Shown here: piece by piece, positions 10,057 through 20,842 of the stretch
Layout of the letters: every line of letters starts with the position of its first letter
How positions within the stretch are numbered: position 1 is the stretch's first letter
Source of the DNA: Norana najaformis
Taxonomy: Eukaryota > Annelida > Clitellata > Crassiclitellata > Hormogastridae
NCBI GenBank assembly: GCA_964023275.1
Contig: OZ029925.1
Coordinates: 7,104,413-7,168,412 of the forward strand
Length of the DNA: 64,000 nt
Direction of reading: 5' to 3'
Made by a program: the position numbers and the translations under genes
Notes under the pieces: generated by a model
Told to the model about the DNA's origin: nothing
Seen by the model: the letters and a program-made list of their open reading frames with translations, nothing else
The model's database searches: none

Positions 10057-11800
10057 ATGAACAATTCCAATGGTAAGAAGAAAGCCGGAAACAAGAAAAA
10101 GGTATTGTGAATTATTATACACATTCAATTAATATCACTTTCAGATGCCGTCAATGAATGCTGTTGTTTCCTTCATATGTATAAAATTAATGACTACTTC
10201 GATCATTCACTGCTGCATGGATTCAGTGAAGCGATATTTAGGCGATCGCTAATGCATTCCAGCTAAATGGCAGGCTAATAGGCTACCTCTTTCACCCATT
10301 GGTACGCGTTTTTAGGAGTGGTTGGGGTAATTGTGATGTGATGATGATGGTAATTTAGAATTAGATTCTAGCTCATCAATTCGAAAAGCTTGGCGGTTAT
10401 TTTGTTCAGTCAGGGTAGAATTTTAAAATGTATAATAATAATAATACTAATAACAATAATTTATTGTTATTATTATTATTATTACAATTGTTACTACTAC
10501 TATCGTTATTCTAATTATGATAATAACTTTTTAGAAACAGGATATTTCTGCGAGAGAAGTCTTGAATGGGGTCGGAGATCAACAACCCAACGAAGATACA
10601 TCCGGTATGAGATTTTCTTCAATTGCTTAATCATAGACTGTGCAAGATAAGGAGACGAAATTCTATAATACTTTCGATCAAAGGAACCAGATTTACTCGT
10701 TCTGGAGAGTTCATCCAACTTCAGAGCAAGTGCGACCCACTAAGAATAAGAAAGTCCACTTTCTGAAAACCAAGGAAGGAATTAAACTTATATTTAAAAC
10801 GAAAGAATTAAGCGAGGCTATAACCGAGAGAACACTGGCTATTAGATAAAGAAAAAAGATTTGACATCTAACCATATTTAAGTAATAACTTAAATTTTAG
10901 CTAATGGTGTTTTGATCTATAAGAATATTTATGCATGTCTGTAAATTTATTTTGGCTTTTTCTGTGTATTTTGGATTCTAAGACGAAAAATATCTGAGAA
11001 AAGCTTATTCGGAACAGCTTGAACATTTAGCTGAACAAAATTGGCGCCAAGCTTCTGAAATTCATAAGCTGAAAGCTGATTTTAATGAAGATCGTGCAAA
11101 TTTCAACGTACTGTTGCGAGAATATCAGAATAAAGTGGACTTCCTGATTTCTGTCAAGGAAACACTCCTGGAAATGATTGCAGTCTTGACGGAACGAAAT
11201 AACCATCAAGCAACATTCAGAGAACGAGTCGCATATATTTTGTCTCATCCGGGCTGCTCTGTGTGCATCTTAGCAATTATTTTCGGCTTGTATCTACAAT
11301 GGAATATTGTTTCTGAAAATCATTCACTTCAAGAACAAAATGCAGTTTTGACTGAACAAAACAACCGCCAAGCTTCTCGAATCGACGAGCTAGAAACTAA
11401 TTCTAAAAAACAACGTGAACGTTTCAGCATACTGTTGCGAGAATATAAGGCTAAGGTGGCCGCGACGAATTCCGAAAATCTTATTCTTCGCGAACAGATT
11501 GAATTTGCAAACCAACGGAACGAATACATGCAATTTCAAATTAAAAATATGAGCGACGAATCCAAAGAAAGAGATGCTCATGCCATGACTGTACGACTGC
11601 AGGAAAGCCAGTTTCACAAGGAAGGTGTGAATTATTTGGTTCAATGTCTACGAGATAAAGACAGCGCATCAGAAACATTCACTGGATTCACGCTGTTCTG
11701 GGGAGCAGTTCAAGTGGGATACACCACCAAAAGCAGCCTCGATAACTGCTTGCAAATGTATGAAACTCGTTACAAACGGCAAATTTCGTATGATCAGTAA
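10057..11800 (+). CDS. three-exon gene for a single-pass coiled-coil membrane protein (unit B)
   Basis: Paralogue of the gene at 592-3886; family not recognised. Exons are 10057-10101 (15 codons, Lys/Asn-rich, donor GTATTG), 10535-10604 (70 nt, acceptor TTTTTAG, donor GTATGA) and 10983-11800. Phases join cleanly to give 310 residues. Residues 61-113 are a coiled-coil repeat opening RQASEIHKL; 129-145 are the membrane span (CSVCILAIIFGLYLQW); a second repeat starts at Q168 (RQASRIDEL). The C-terminal 58 residues carry EGVNYL, ETFTG, FWGA and SLDNCL as in unit A. It has one 53-residue repeat fewer than unit A. The frame is intact, with similar residues at aligned positions, which argues that the protein is maintained. 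Function, and whether the C-terminal module is outside the cell, are unknown. Confidence 0.72.
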
Positions 11801-13110
11801 GCTCAACAACGTGGAAAGCCTATCATTAAACATTCTCACACACATGCTTATAGCTATAGGATACAATTGGTTACATTACATATATATCTATATATATCGT
11901 GGTGTTGTGCATTTACTGGATACAATTGGTTACATTACACATGTATTACAAATGTATGCTTCCAGTAGATATTCTATGATAGACCTAGATTGCACATATA
12001 GAGCAACTCCAAAGAGTTTGGTATGTTGTTTGAAAATTTTCATCGGGTGTTCCAACTGGAACTTTTTCTTTATTGTTATTAATACAAGAATATGCTGTGA
12101 GGTTTGAAACTTGTCTTGTGTTCTTGTTTGTTGTTTCATTAATAGCTTAAAACCAACGTTCCAAAAATGCTCTTGGCCTTGACATCTAGACCTTGATTGC
12201 CTAGAGTTGCTTGTATGTTGGTTCGAGTCCAAAGCAGGTCATAGAAACACTTTGGTCTTATGGGCTTCATTTTGTAAAAATATGTCTATAAAAAGATTGT
12301 GATTTCGTTTAGCTCTAGAGGGAGCCATTGACAACAAGGCCTTGTTGGGCCACAATAACGGCGTTGTATCCACTTCCTGAAGCTTCAGAAATCCGTTAAT
12401 ATCGACTTCCAGAAACTTCAGTCTCAGATTATTTACAGCCTGAAGCTCAGTAGCTTCAAGATGAAGCACTACGTGTGAGGCGAGAACACATAATTTCACA
12501 AGTTGCTGTCCAATCACCACAATGAGAAATTAAAAACTGCCGGGCTATAGGAGGCTTTTCCAGCAGAACATTGGACTGTAGTAAATACTTAGGTGAACGG
12601 CGTTTTATATAATAAGCCTGAAGAGTTCCTTATTCTACGGGCATTTGCACTGTCCACGAGAAAGTCTTGTGATTAATTCATTGAAAAAAGAGCAGGTCCG
12701 AGGCCATATGGTCACTATAGAAATCTTTTACATTTACATTAATTCATATAACTGTCTGGATTGCGGATCGAGGTCCCTGATTTGAATAATCCTGAACTAG
12801 AAAGAATTCCTTCTGTGACTTACCGCACCCGGTGTAAGAAACCTTTACGTAAGGAAACTCTTGTAAAGGGAATCTTTTAGCTACCTCCATCAGGAAAGTT
12901 AAGCTAATAATATAACTTCACATTCAATCGTTGCCGAATAGGTAAATTAGGTCACTGTATTACGTATATTTGACTCGATTAATTATTTCTCAAACTCCAA
13001 CTTAAGACCGATGTCTCCAAAAATATGACTGTCTTAATGTAGATTGTACTTTCCTGCCTATTTGACGAAGTATAGATGTAAAGCTGCATCTATCGAGTGA
13101 TAGCTGTCGT
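11801..13110. other. 3' flank of unit B and spacer
   Basis: No gene is supported. A 60-bp 'ttggttacattaca' duplication with TATATCTA simple sequence lies at 11865-11945. Bases 12000-12680 match the unit 2 flank at 5820-6560. A SINE tail in + orientation (GAGGCCATATGGTCACTATAG, then ACATTTACATT) lies at 12676-12745. No convincing poly(A) signal is seen close to the stop codon. Confidence 0.5.
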
Positions 13111-13117
13111 ATTCGTA

Positions 13118-13205
13118 ATTCGTATTCGTAATTCGAAGATTTCTACAGCGCCCAAAGAAAGCCGCGCCGCGGGGACCAGCTTATTCACAGGCGCTCAGTC
13201 AAAGC
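13118..13205 (-). mobile_element. SINE family 2 fragment with (ATTACG)n tail
   Basis: Shares 'gatttctacagcgccca', GCCGCGCCGCGGGGACCAGC and 'ttattcacaggcgctcagtc' with 23112-23340 and, more distantly, 39236-39430. On the minus strand the element ends GGGCGCTGTAGAAATC followed by a run of ATTACG-like repeats. Confidence 0.6.
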
Positions 13206-13249
13206 AAAACAAGCTGTCGTGTCTTCGTGATGGCTGTTCAGTGTAAATG

Positions 13250-13345
13250 TGCGTGTTATTCTACAAGGACCGTATAACATCGACCCTGCCAATTTTCAAT
13301 GAATTTATCGGGTGAGATCCTTCACCACCGCTTAGGATGTGCATG
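13250..13345 (-). mobile_element. SINE family 1 fragment
   Basis: Matches the tail half of the better copies at 29330-29506 and 31327-31490: TTCAATGAATTTATCGGG, GTGAGATCCTTCACCACCGC. The tRNA-like head is not recognisable here. Confidence 0.55.
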
Positions 13346-13669
13346 TTTCGAGATTGAGGCCTCGTATTTGCAGTGACTTGTGCCTCCCTGAATCTCTGGA
13401 AGGCCCTGTCTGTATAGGGTATGGAATAAAACACTAACTTTAGGTTAAATGTTTTGTACAAGGTACAACTCAACCTGCTCGGATCTATACTGTACGCCGT
13501 ATATAACAGTTGTGTATGTATGTGTATGAAAACAATTAATATAGCGCCTTTATGTGTCTTAAAAGAGCTGCACACATGACTACCTAACTGATCTAAACAT
13601 GTCCGTTGATGATGGTGATGGTGGTGGTGGAGGTGATGACGTTGTTGATGATGATGATGATGCTTTTTA

Positions 13670-13837
13670 GAATGGTCTTCTTAATGACCTACGCCAGGAA
13701 TTTCTTAGTCTCTCCCCCTTTTTTCTGCAAGCGTTTGAAGACCTTCCTATTTCCCAGTCCTTCTGGGTTGTCGGGCCGGGAGCGCCTCTGAAGAGTCTAT
13801 CTTGAAGTGGCGCTTTATAAATTTTCGATTACATTAC

Positions 13838-13896
<59 letters not shown>
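13670..13896 (+). mobile_element. LINE-like 3' end with (ATG)n tail
   Basis: A short open stretch ends with FCKRLKTFLF and SGLSGRERL then a stop, as often seen at the ends of L2/CR1-type reverse transcriptase ORFs. It is followed by GTGGCGCTTTATAAATTTTCG, the kind of 3' end these elements carry before a simple-sequence tail. Here the tail is about 20 copies of ATG at 13838-13896. No reverse transcriptase core is present, so the family is uncertain. Confidence 0.45.
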
Positions 13897-14285
13897 GGAT
13901 GAGTGTGCAAGTATGTCTGGCGATGATAAGAATGAGGAGGCAAAGCAAGAGGATGAGATGCTTGATTGTAACTGAACTACAATAAATGATTTTCTCAGTA
14001 GTTTTTCTGCTGTTGTGCAACAGACAACATGGCTGCAGGTGGCTCAGCATGAGCTTTTTTCTTGACAATGATGAAACATTGTGTAGAAGCCTTTGCACGC
14101 TTTTAATGTCTGCACTTGTTAACTAACTACTCGTGGGTATATGACGCAGCATCGAGGTCTATCGAAAACCACTGGTGCGTATTTTCCAGCATTCTGAAAC
14201 CACAGGAAATTTGAGATTCAATCGAAGCTATTTTTAGGAGTCGCCTCATTTATATGCCACCGGCCATTTTGAGCTCACCCAACCT

Positions 14286-14436
14286 CAACAAGAACAAGAA
14301 CAACAGCAACAGCAACAACAATAACAACAGCAACAATACTACTGCTACTGCTGCTGCTGCTACTACTACTACTACTACTACCATACTACTACTACTACCA
14401 CTACCACCACTACCACTACTATTACTACTACCACTA

Positions 14437-14522
<86 letters not shown>

Positions 14523-14545
14523 CATAATAATAATAATAACAACAA
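14286..14545. repeat. complex trinucleotide microsatellite
   Basis: Successive runs of AAC, ACT, CCA/CTA and AAT. Long open frames on both strands here encode homopolymeric runs and are not genes. Confidence 0.95.
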
Positions 14546-14650
14546 CTTGATGCAGCCCTTGTGGATAAGCTGGTACCCTGCGCTTATAGCTTTTAAGTAG
14601 CTCATTAGAATTTTCGAGCTTACGATTACAATTACGATTACGAATTAGGC
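14546..14650 (+). mobile_element. SINE family 2 copy, + orientation
   Basis: Reads GATGCAGCCCTTGTGGATAAG, CTGGTACCCTGCGC, GAATTTTCGAGC, then ATTACG-type repeats. The related copy at 40848-40938 has the same order. Confidence 0.5.
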
Positions 14651-14962
14651 CTTTAGTGGGCCTAAACTCTCCATTTTTCTACAAGTAGAAAACGGAATCA
14701 AGCTCATATTTTTTGAAATATCCGACTTGTGATAACACTTTGCCGACAATTTAGGTCTAGTCTTTAAGAGTTATAGCTAATTACAATAGGGACCTATTAG
14801 TTGCCTCTGCTTAGATAGGCCTAACGACTGGTGCCAAGTTTATTAGACTACATCCGTCTTTTTCCTATTGTTCAGACAGACATCGAGCCTATGTTGCACA
14901 CTGTCGTATATATCACCGCTTGGATCTCTTAAATAGCCATATGTATGTATGTATGTATGTAT

Positions 14963-14966
14963 GTAT
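14963..14966. repeat. target-site duplication, left (GTAT)
   Basis: GTAT directly before the 5' LTR, matching GTAT at 22263-22266 directly after the 3' LTR. Since the target is itself (GTAT)n, the true duplication length cannot be fixed. Confidence 0.6.
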
Positions 14967-15609
14967 TGTAGCGGATTTCCCTCGCCAGGGAGCCCATGGA
15001 ACTCTACGAGTTCGCCTCCCCCGCACGGGAACCCATGGAACTCAGCGGGTTCGCCAGGGAGCCCATGGAACTCTACGAGTTCGCCTCCCCCGCACGGGAA
15101 CCCATGGAGCTCAGCGGGTTCGCCAGGGAGCCCATGGAACTCTACGAGTTCGCCTCCCCCGCACGGGAACCCATGGAACTCTACGAGTTCGCCTCCTCCC
15201 GCACGGGAACTCCACGGGTTCGCGAGGGAACCCATGGAACTCTACGAGTTCGCCTCCCCCGCACGGGAACCCATGGAACTCTATGAGTTCGCCTCCTCCC
15301 GCATGGGAACTCCACGGGTTCGCGAGGGAACCCATGGAACTCTACGAGTTCGCCTCCTCCCGCACGGGAACCCATGGAACTCTACGAGCTCGCCTTCCCC
15401 CGCACGGGAACCCATGGAGCTCGGCCGGTTCGCCAGAGAACCCATGGAACTCTGTGTTCGCCTTCCCCCGCACGGGAACCCATGGAACTCTACGAGCTCG
15501 CCTTCCCCCCGCACGGGAACCCATGGAGCTCGGCCGGTTCGCCAGAGAACCCATGGAACTCTACGAGTTCGCCTTCCCCCGCACGGGAACCCTATGCGAA
15601 CTTGCCGCC

Positions 15610-15617
15610 TATATAAA
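15610..15617 (+). promoter_or_regulatory. TATA box of the 5' LTR
   Basis: TATATAAA in GCCTATATAAAGGGC, immediately after the U3 tandem repeats. It is the only strong TATA in the LTR. The same site in the 3' LTR is 21893-21900. Confidence 0.75.
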
Positions 15618-15811
15618 GGGCTGCAGCGAACACACACACTCGGACACTTGCGCTGCAGAGAGGTACACGACGTACGGAGACAGACACACACTCTTGCTGC
15701 GGGTGTTGTTGCTGTGAGAGTTGTTGCGGTTGAATTGTTGTTGTAAGGGCACAGAAGTTTAGAGTAAGAACTGTTTTAACTAGATGCTGTAGATTCGAGT
15801 CTTTTGCGAGT

Positions 15812-15817
15812 AATAAA
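15812..15817 (+). promoter_or_regulatory. poly(A) signal in the 5' LTR
   Basis: AATAAA about 200 bp after the TATA box. The working copy for 3' processing is the equivalent site at 22095-22100 in the 3' LTR. Confidence 0.65.
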
Positions 15818-15981
15818 AGGGCTATAGCTGATCAATCGACTTGGCGTTCGGTTCCTTGAAGACCCCAAGGGCTTATCTCGCGGACTGGCCGTAAATAGGC
15901 GCTGGGAGAGAGAGCCTTCGGGTAGAGTGGTAGAACTCCAGCACCTTGACAGGGGATTCGGCACCCCAGGTTTGTTACAAG

Positions 15982-15999
15982 TGGTACCAGAAGTGGGGT
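15982..15999 (+). other. primer-binding site (tRNA-Leu type)
   Basis: TGGTACCAGAAGTGGGGT starts 2 nt after the LTR end. It is complementary to the 3' end expected of a leucine tRNA ending ...CTGGTA-CCA. Position and the TGG start are diagnostic; the isoacceptor is inferred. Confidence 0.75.
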
Positions 16000-16036
16000 A
16001 CCTGTCAACTGCAAGTCGAAACTGATCAACTCTCGC

Positions 16037-19000
16037 ATGGGAGACGAGGACGACACCATCATCTACACTTTGTTGGACGTTGCGGACGTTTCAGGCGATC
16101 AACTTAGTAGTTCGACGCCTGGTGTGCGAAGAGCGACAATGGAGGCCTCCAGATTCGACCGTAGCCAGTTTCTGGAGAGCATCGACTTCGACAGCTCACG
16201 ACAGGCGGTGGTGAACGGCAGTGAACGAAGACCGATGCAGAGAGAACGTGAAACGGCTTCGAACCTGCCGTCATGGGGAAACGTCGTCTACCGCAAGACT
16301 CCGATGAAGCCTGGGAAGTTTGACGGGACAGGATCCCTGGAGTCGTTTTTGACACAATTCGAGGTATGTGCCAAACACAATCAGTGGACCGATTCCGACA
16401 AAGTGGACTTCCTTCGATGTGCCCTCGACAAGGCCGCCACGCAGTTACTCTGGGACTTCGGAGCTCGGCAGGACGTGACGTATGAGGAGTTGACGCAGAG
16501 GTTACGACAACGATATGGGACCGAAGGACAAGCAGAGACCTTCCGGGCGCAACTCTACTATCGCCGTCAACGGGCCGATGAGAACCTGAGCGACCTCCTG
16601 CACGATGTCCGACGGTTGGTGGTACTTGCTTATCCGGTGCCCTCCAACGAGACGACCGAAATCCTTGCCCGTGACGCTTTCCTTGAGGCCATTCGGGATC
16701 GCGAGTTGTCGCTGAAGGTCCGGGAGCGCGAACCCAAGACGCTGGACGAGGCGTACCGGATGGCGCTGCGGATGGAAGCGTACCAAAGGATGGCGGATTC
16801 CGAGGAACGACGGAGGCCACCGAACCGTGTTCGAGGAACCCAGGAGTCCGACCAAAACGTGCCACTCCAGAATCAATTGGACCAATTCCTCAAAGCACAG
16901 CGTGGGGAACAGCAGCGTTGGCAAAGGGACATGGAGAAGAAGATAGAGCGGCAGCTAGAGGCTTTTCGCAACCATCTGGCGATCGACACGGAAGCCAACC
17001 GACGCGACGAGACGGCAAGGGAGCAGCCTGGAAACCAGGGACGGGATGTGGTCTGCTACAACTGCGGACTGAGAGGTCACATCGCCCGTCGGTGCCGTCA
17101 GCCCCGACGGCCCCGTGCTCGTACCGATGAAGTGACACCCGATGGTCCGGAGGCGCAGACGACACCGGAGGTGGCGGCGGTCAACCACAACACTCGCCAG
17201 AGGGCATCGACCGGTACCAACGGCAACGTAATCTACATCCGAGGCGTCATCAATGGACGGACTGAAATGTGCCTGGTCGACACCGGGTCAGAGGTGAGCC
17301 TCGTGCCGTCTTCTGTTGTGGAGGGTTTGACGCTGCGTCCCAGCACCCGGGTACTGCTAGCTGCCAATGGGACTGCGATCCATGTGGTTGGGGAGCTGTG
17401 TGTCCCGATTAAGATCAGGCCGGGTTTCCTTATAGATACTACTTTCTTGGTGTCCGATCAAATTATAGAGCCCATGCTGGGTATGGACTGGTTGCGGCAG
17501 CATCGCTGTCGTTTGGGGTTTGGCACTGGAGCCCTGTTTGTAGGCCGCCGGCGTATCCCGCTAGAAAAAGGGGATGGTTCCGCCTGGTGTAGACGGGTGA
17601 TGGTCGCGGAGGAAATGACGCTGCCTCCTAGGACTCAGTGCGACATCCCCGCCAAAATGCAATTCGGGGATCTGTCAAGTGTGGCCCCTGCATGGATGAC
17701 AGAGCCAAAGGAAGTCCTGCCGGGAGTTCACGTAGCACGGGTGTTAATAGGGAATGAAGCTAGCGCTGCCCGGATTCGGGTTGTGAATCTCAATGGAGAT
17801 CCCGCCACACTCCCTAAGAACCAGCTTCTGGGAAGATTGCATCCTGTAGAGGTAGAGACATGTGCTGGGAAAGGAGAGAGACCCAGGGTAGAAGGAGAGG
17901 CACCCTTTATCACGGGTTTGATGGAAGAACTCCCCGAAGAAGTGACCCAGGCAACCAGGAGGCAATTGGCGAGTCTGTTAATAGAGTTCCGGGATGTTTT
18001 CTCCGAGGGAGAAGGGGACCTAGGGAGGACGACCCTGTGTAAGCATCGGATTGACACCGGGAACTCGGGCCCCGTTCGTCAGCCTTTGAGGCGACAGCCG
18101 CTTCCATATCGGGTAGCCATTGATAAGCAACTGGACCAGATGTTGACAGATGGCGTAGTCGAGCCAGCTGTGAGCGAGTGGGCAGCTAATGTAGTCCTGG
18201 CACGAAAGAAGGACGGTACCCTAAGGTTTTGCATTGACTATCGCCAGTTGAATGAGCGAACCAGGAAAGACTCGTATCCGCTCCCAAAGATTGACGAGTG
18301 TTTAGATGCCCTGGCTGATGCGGGATGGTTTAGTACCTTAGACTTACGTAGCGGCTACCATCAAGTGGAGATGGATCCTAAGGATGCAGATAAGACGGCT
18401 TTTGTTACTCGCCGGGGGATTTTTAGATGGCGTGTTATGCCGTTTGGCCTGTGCAATGCGCCGGCGACATTCCAGCGCCTTATGGATATTGTGCTTTCGG
18501 GGTTAAACTTTGAGATTTGCCTGGTTTACATCGACGATGTGATCGTTTATGGGAGCACGCCCGAGCAGCATCTGGGTAGGCTAAGGCAGGTGTTCCAGCG
18601 GCTCCGTGGGGCGAATCTCAAGCTTAAACCTAGCAAGTGTCGCATGCTACGCCGCTCCGTGAGTTTCCTGGGGCATATAGTAACGCCGAAGGGAATAGCC
18701 GTAGACCCGTCCAAGGTTCACGAGGTGGTGTCCTGGCCAGCGCCTGAACGATTAAGGGAGCTGCGTGCCTTCCTGGGGCTATGTGCCTATTATCGTAAGT
18801 TCATCCGAGACTTCTCACGCACCGCCGCTCCACTCTTCGCGCTGACTAAGAAATCCCGATCGTTTGTGTGGGACGAAGAGTGTCAGGCGGCCTTCGACCA
18901 GCTGAAGGTGGCTTTGGTAACAGCGCCAGTTCTGGGCCTGCCTACGGATGAAGGGAAGTACGTCCTGGACTGTGATGCCTCGGATGAAGGAATTGGTGCG

Positions 19001-20842
19001 GTGCTGTCCCAATGCGACGGAGATAGGGAGAGAGTAATCGCGTATGGGAGTCGCCTGCTCTCGGCGGCGGAGCGGCGATATTGCATTACCCGCAAGGAGC
19101 TGTTGGCAGTGGTACACTTTGCCAAGCTCTACCGGCAATACTTGTTGGGCCGACGGTTCATCCTCCGAACTGACCACGCAGCCCTCCAGTGGTTGCAGAA
19201 GACACCAGAGCCTATCGGGCAGCAGAGTCGATGGCTGGAACGCCTCGCTGAATTCGACTTTGAAATAGTTCATCGACCGGGGCGGAGGCACGGGAATGCG
19301 GATGCCCTTTCCCGACGGCCTTGCCGTCAGTGTGGATGGGAAGAGACCCCAGCGATAGTGGCTGCCACGAGACGGCCCGAGATGGCGGGTGCGGATGCAG
19401 AGGGTGAAGTTGAGCTTTCCGCAGGAGTGGAGCCCGCTGTGGAGGGACGAATTGGGGAAGCGCAGAAGGCCGACCCCGACCTCGCAGTGGTAAGGGAATG
19501 GCTGAGCCCAGATGCGAGAAAGCCCGATTTCCAGTTAATCTTGCGGGAGAGTGAAGCTGTGAAGACTTATTGGCACCAATGGGACAGCTTGTATGTGAGG
19601 AACGATGTAGTCTACAGGAAGGCAGCGGATGGTACAGAACAATTGCTGCTACCCAGAGCCTTGAGGGAGGATTTTATGAAACTTGCCCACACCGGCGTGA
19701 CAGGGGGACACTTGGGAGTCCGCCGTACCCGTTGGCAAGTTAGGCGCCGAGGCTATTGGGTTGGTTGGTCAAGGGAAGTTCGGCGGTTTTGCAGCCGTTG
19801 TTCGCAGTGCTGTCAATACCGCCGCGGCCAGCCTCCCAGGCAGGGTCCGCTGCAGCCATTACCCTGCGGAGAGCCGTGGGAACGAGTGGGTGTGGACATC
19901 ACTGGGCCCCATCCAAAGAGCAGGAAGGGCCATGTCTACATCTTAACGGTGATGGATTATTTCTCGAAGTTTGTAGAGGCAATTCCGGTGGCAAACCAGG
20001 AGGCCGCAACGGTGGCTCGGGCCTTGGTGGATACGGTGATCGTCCGGTACGGGACCCCGTTGCAGATATTAACAGACCGCGGTACAAACTTCGATGGGAT
20101 TCTGTTTAGGGAGGTGTGCACGCTCCTGAGGATCGACAAGGTGAGGACCACTAGCTACCACCCTAGTGGGAATGGCCTGATCGAACGATTCCATAGGACG
20201 CTGAATTCCATGATTGGGAAAATAGTGCATACGGATCAGAGGAACTGGGACGAGTTGCTGCCGCATGTCCTGGCAGCCTATCGGGCTTCCGTCCATGAGG
20301 CCACCGGTTATTCGCCTAACATGTTGATTTTCGGTAGGGAGAATAGGGCTCCCCTGGATTTGGTGTATGGAAGAGCGCCAGGCCCAGCGGAAAAGGGGGG
20401 GACCTATGCATCATATGTAGAGAACCTGGGTGAGCGTATGGAGACCGCTTACAGGGTGGTAAGGGAACGCTTGCGGAAGGCGGCGGAGCGGCGGAAGCAC
20501 ACCTACGACCTAAGGGTTCTCCCGGTTGAATTCATGGTGGGTGATTGGGTGTGGTACTATACCCCTCGGAAATTTCCAGGTCGCAGTCCCAAGTGGCAGC
20601 GGTTGTACACGGGGCCCTTCATGGTCATGCGACGGTGTGGGACGGTGAACTATCAACTGCAACGATCTCCAAGGGCCAAGCCGTTCGTAACCCACGTTGA
20701 CAAGTTGCGGCTATGTTACGATCGGGAGCCGGGAGTTTGGAGCCAAGAAAGATCTTCGCCAAAAGATCCTGTGGAGATCATGCCGGAACCGACCGAGGGG
20801 CGGCCATTACGCGCCACCCGGAGGCCAGAACGCTTCCAATAA
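16037..20842 (+). CDS. gag-pol polyprotein of a Ty3/gypsy retrotransposon
   Basis: One frame of 1601 codons with no stop or frameshift. The gag part has a retrotransposon-gag-like helical region (about residues 120-260) and one CCHC knuckle, C340-x2-C343-x4-H348-x4-C353. The protease has DTGSEV at D415. Reverse transcriptase carries YIDD at 831-834. RNase H starts with acidic residues D978 and D980. Integrase has an HHCC zinc domain (H1218, H1225, C1255, C1258), a D1287-x59-D1347-x35-E1383 triad, and a GPY/F module with GPF at 1526-1528. No chromodomain or envelope follows. The start ATG at 16037 is 58 nt after the LTR and in good context. Gag and pol are fused in one frame, so no frameshift signal is needed; Gag and Pol are presumably separated by the encoded protease. 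All key catalytic residues are present, so the product could be functional. Confidence 0.95.
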   Translation: MGDEDDTIIYTLLDVADVSGDQLSSSTPGVRRATMEASRFDRSQFLESIDFDSSRQAVVNGSERRPMQRERETASNLPSWGNVVYRKTPMKPGKFDGTGSLESFLTQFEVCAKHNQWTDSDKVDFLRCALDKAATQLLWDFGARQDVTYEELTQRLRQRYGTEGQAETFRAQLYYRRQRADENLSDLLHDVRRLVVLAYPVPSNETTEILARDAFLEAIRDRELSLKVREREPKTLDEAYRMALRMEAYQRMADSEERRRPPNRVRGTQESDQNVPLQNQLDQFLKAQRGEQQRWQRDMEKKIERQLEAFRNHLAIDTEANRRDETAREQPGNQGRDVVCYNCGLRGHIARRCRQPRRPRARTDEVTPDGPEAQTTPEVAAVNHNTRQRASTGTNGNVIYIRGVINGRTEMCLVDTGSEVSLVPSSVVEGLTLRPSTRVLLAANGTAIHVVGELCVPIKIRPGFLIDTTFLVSDQIIEPMLGMDWLRQHRCRLGFGTGALFVGRRRIPLEKGDGSAWCRRVMVAEEMTLPPRTQCDIPAKMQFGDLSSVAPAWMTEPKEVLPGVHVARVLIGNEASAARIRVVNLNGDPATLPKNQLLGRLHPVEVETCAGKGERPRVEGEAPFITGLMEELPEEVTQATRRQLASLLIEFRDVFSEGEGDLGRTTLCKHRIDTGNSGPVRQPLRRQPLPYRVAIDKQLDQMLTDGVVEPAVSEWAANVVLARKKDGTLRFCIDYRQLNERTRKDSYPLPKIDECLDALADAGWFSTLDLRSGYHQVEMDPKDADKTAFVTRRGIFRWRVMPFGLCNAPATFQRLMDIVLSGLNFEICLVYIDDVIVYGSTPEQHLGRLRQVFQRLRGANLKLKPSKCRMLRRSVSFLGHIVTPKGIAVDPSKVHEVVSWPAPERLRELRAFLGLCAYYRKFIRDFSRTAAPLFALTKKSRSFVWDEECQAAFDQLKVALVTAPVLGLPTDEGKYVLDCDASDEGIGAVLSQCDGDRERVIAYGSRLLSAAERRYCITRKELLAVVHFAKLYRQYLLGRRFILRTDHAALQWLQKTPEPIGQQSRWLERLAEFDFEIVHRPGRRHGNADALSRRPCRQCGWEETPAIVAATRRPEMAGADAEGEVELSAGVEPAVEGRIGEAQKADPDLAVVREWLSPDARKPDFQLILRESEAVKTYWHQWDSLYVRNDVVYRKAADGTEQLLLPRALREDFMKLAHTGVTGGHLGVRRTRWQVRRRGYWVGWSREVRRFCSRCSQCCQYRRGQPPRQGPLQPLPCGEPWERVGVDITGPHPKSRKGHVYILTVMDYFSKFVEAIPVANQEAATVARALVDTVIVRYGTPLQILTDRGTNFDGILFREVCTLLRIDKVRTTSYHPSGNGLIERFHRTLNSMIGKIVHTDQRNWDELLPHVLAAYRASVHEATGYSPNMLIFGRENRAPLDLVYGRAPGPAEKGGTYASYVENLGERMETAYRVVRERLRKAAERRKHTYDLRVLPVEFMVGDWVWYYTPRKFPGRSPKWQRLYTGPFMVMRRCGTVNYQLQRSPRAKPFVTHVDKLRLCYDREPGVWSQERSSPKDPVEIMPEPTEGRPLRATRRPERFQ

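Larger units (their letters stand above)
14967..15979 (+). repeat. 5' LTR
   Basis: Begins TGTAGCGG and ends TTTGTTACA, so the ends form TGTA...TACA. Bases 14990-15600 are tandem units of about 39 and 30 bp, each starting at a CCCATGGA word. A TATA box (15610-15617) and AATAAA (15812-15817) place U3, R and U5 in the expected order. Several long open frames on both strands across the tandem units have no start context or similarity and are treated as by-products of the repeats. Confidence 0.95.

Noticed and set aside
13829..14098. His-rich minus-strand ORF
   Set aside because: Translation of the (ATG)n tail of a LINE-like end.
14920..15746. 265-codon ORFs in the LTR as genes
   Set aside because: Produced by codon-length tandem units and found in several frames and both strands. 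Kept only as a finding.
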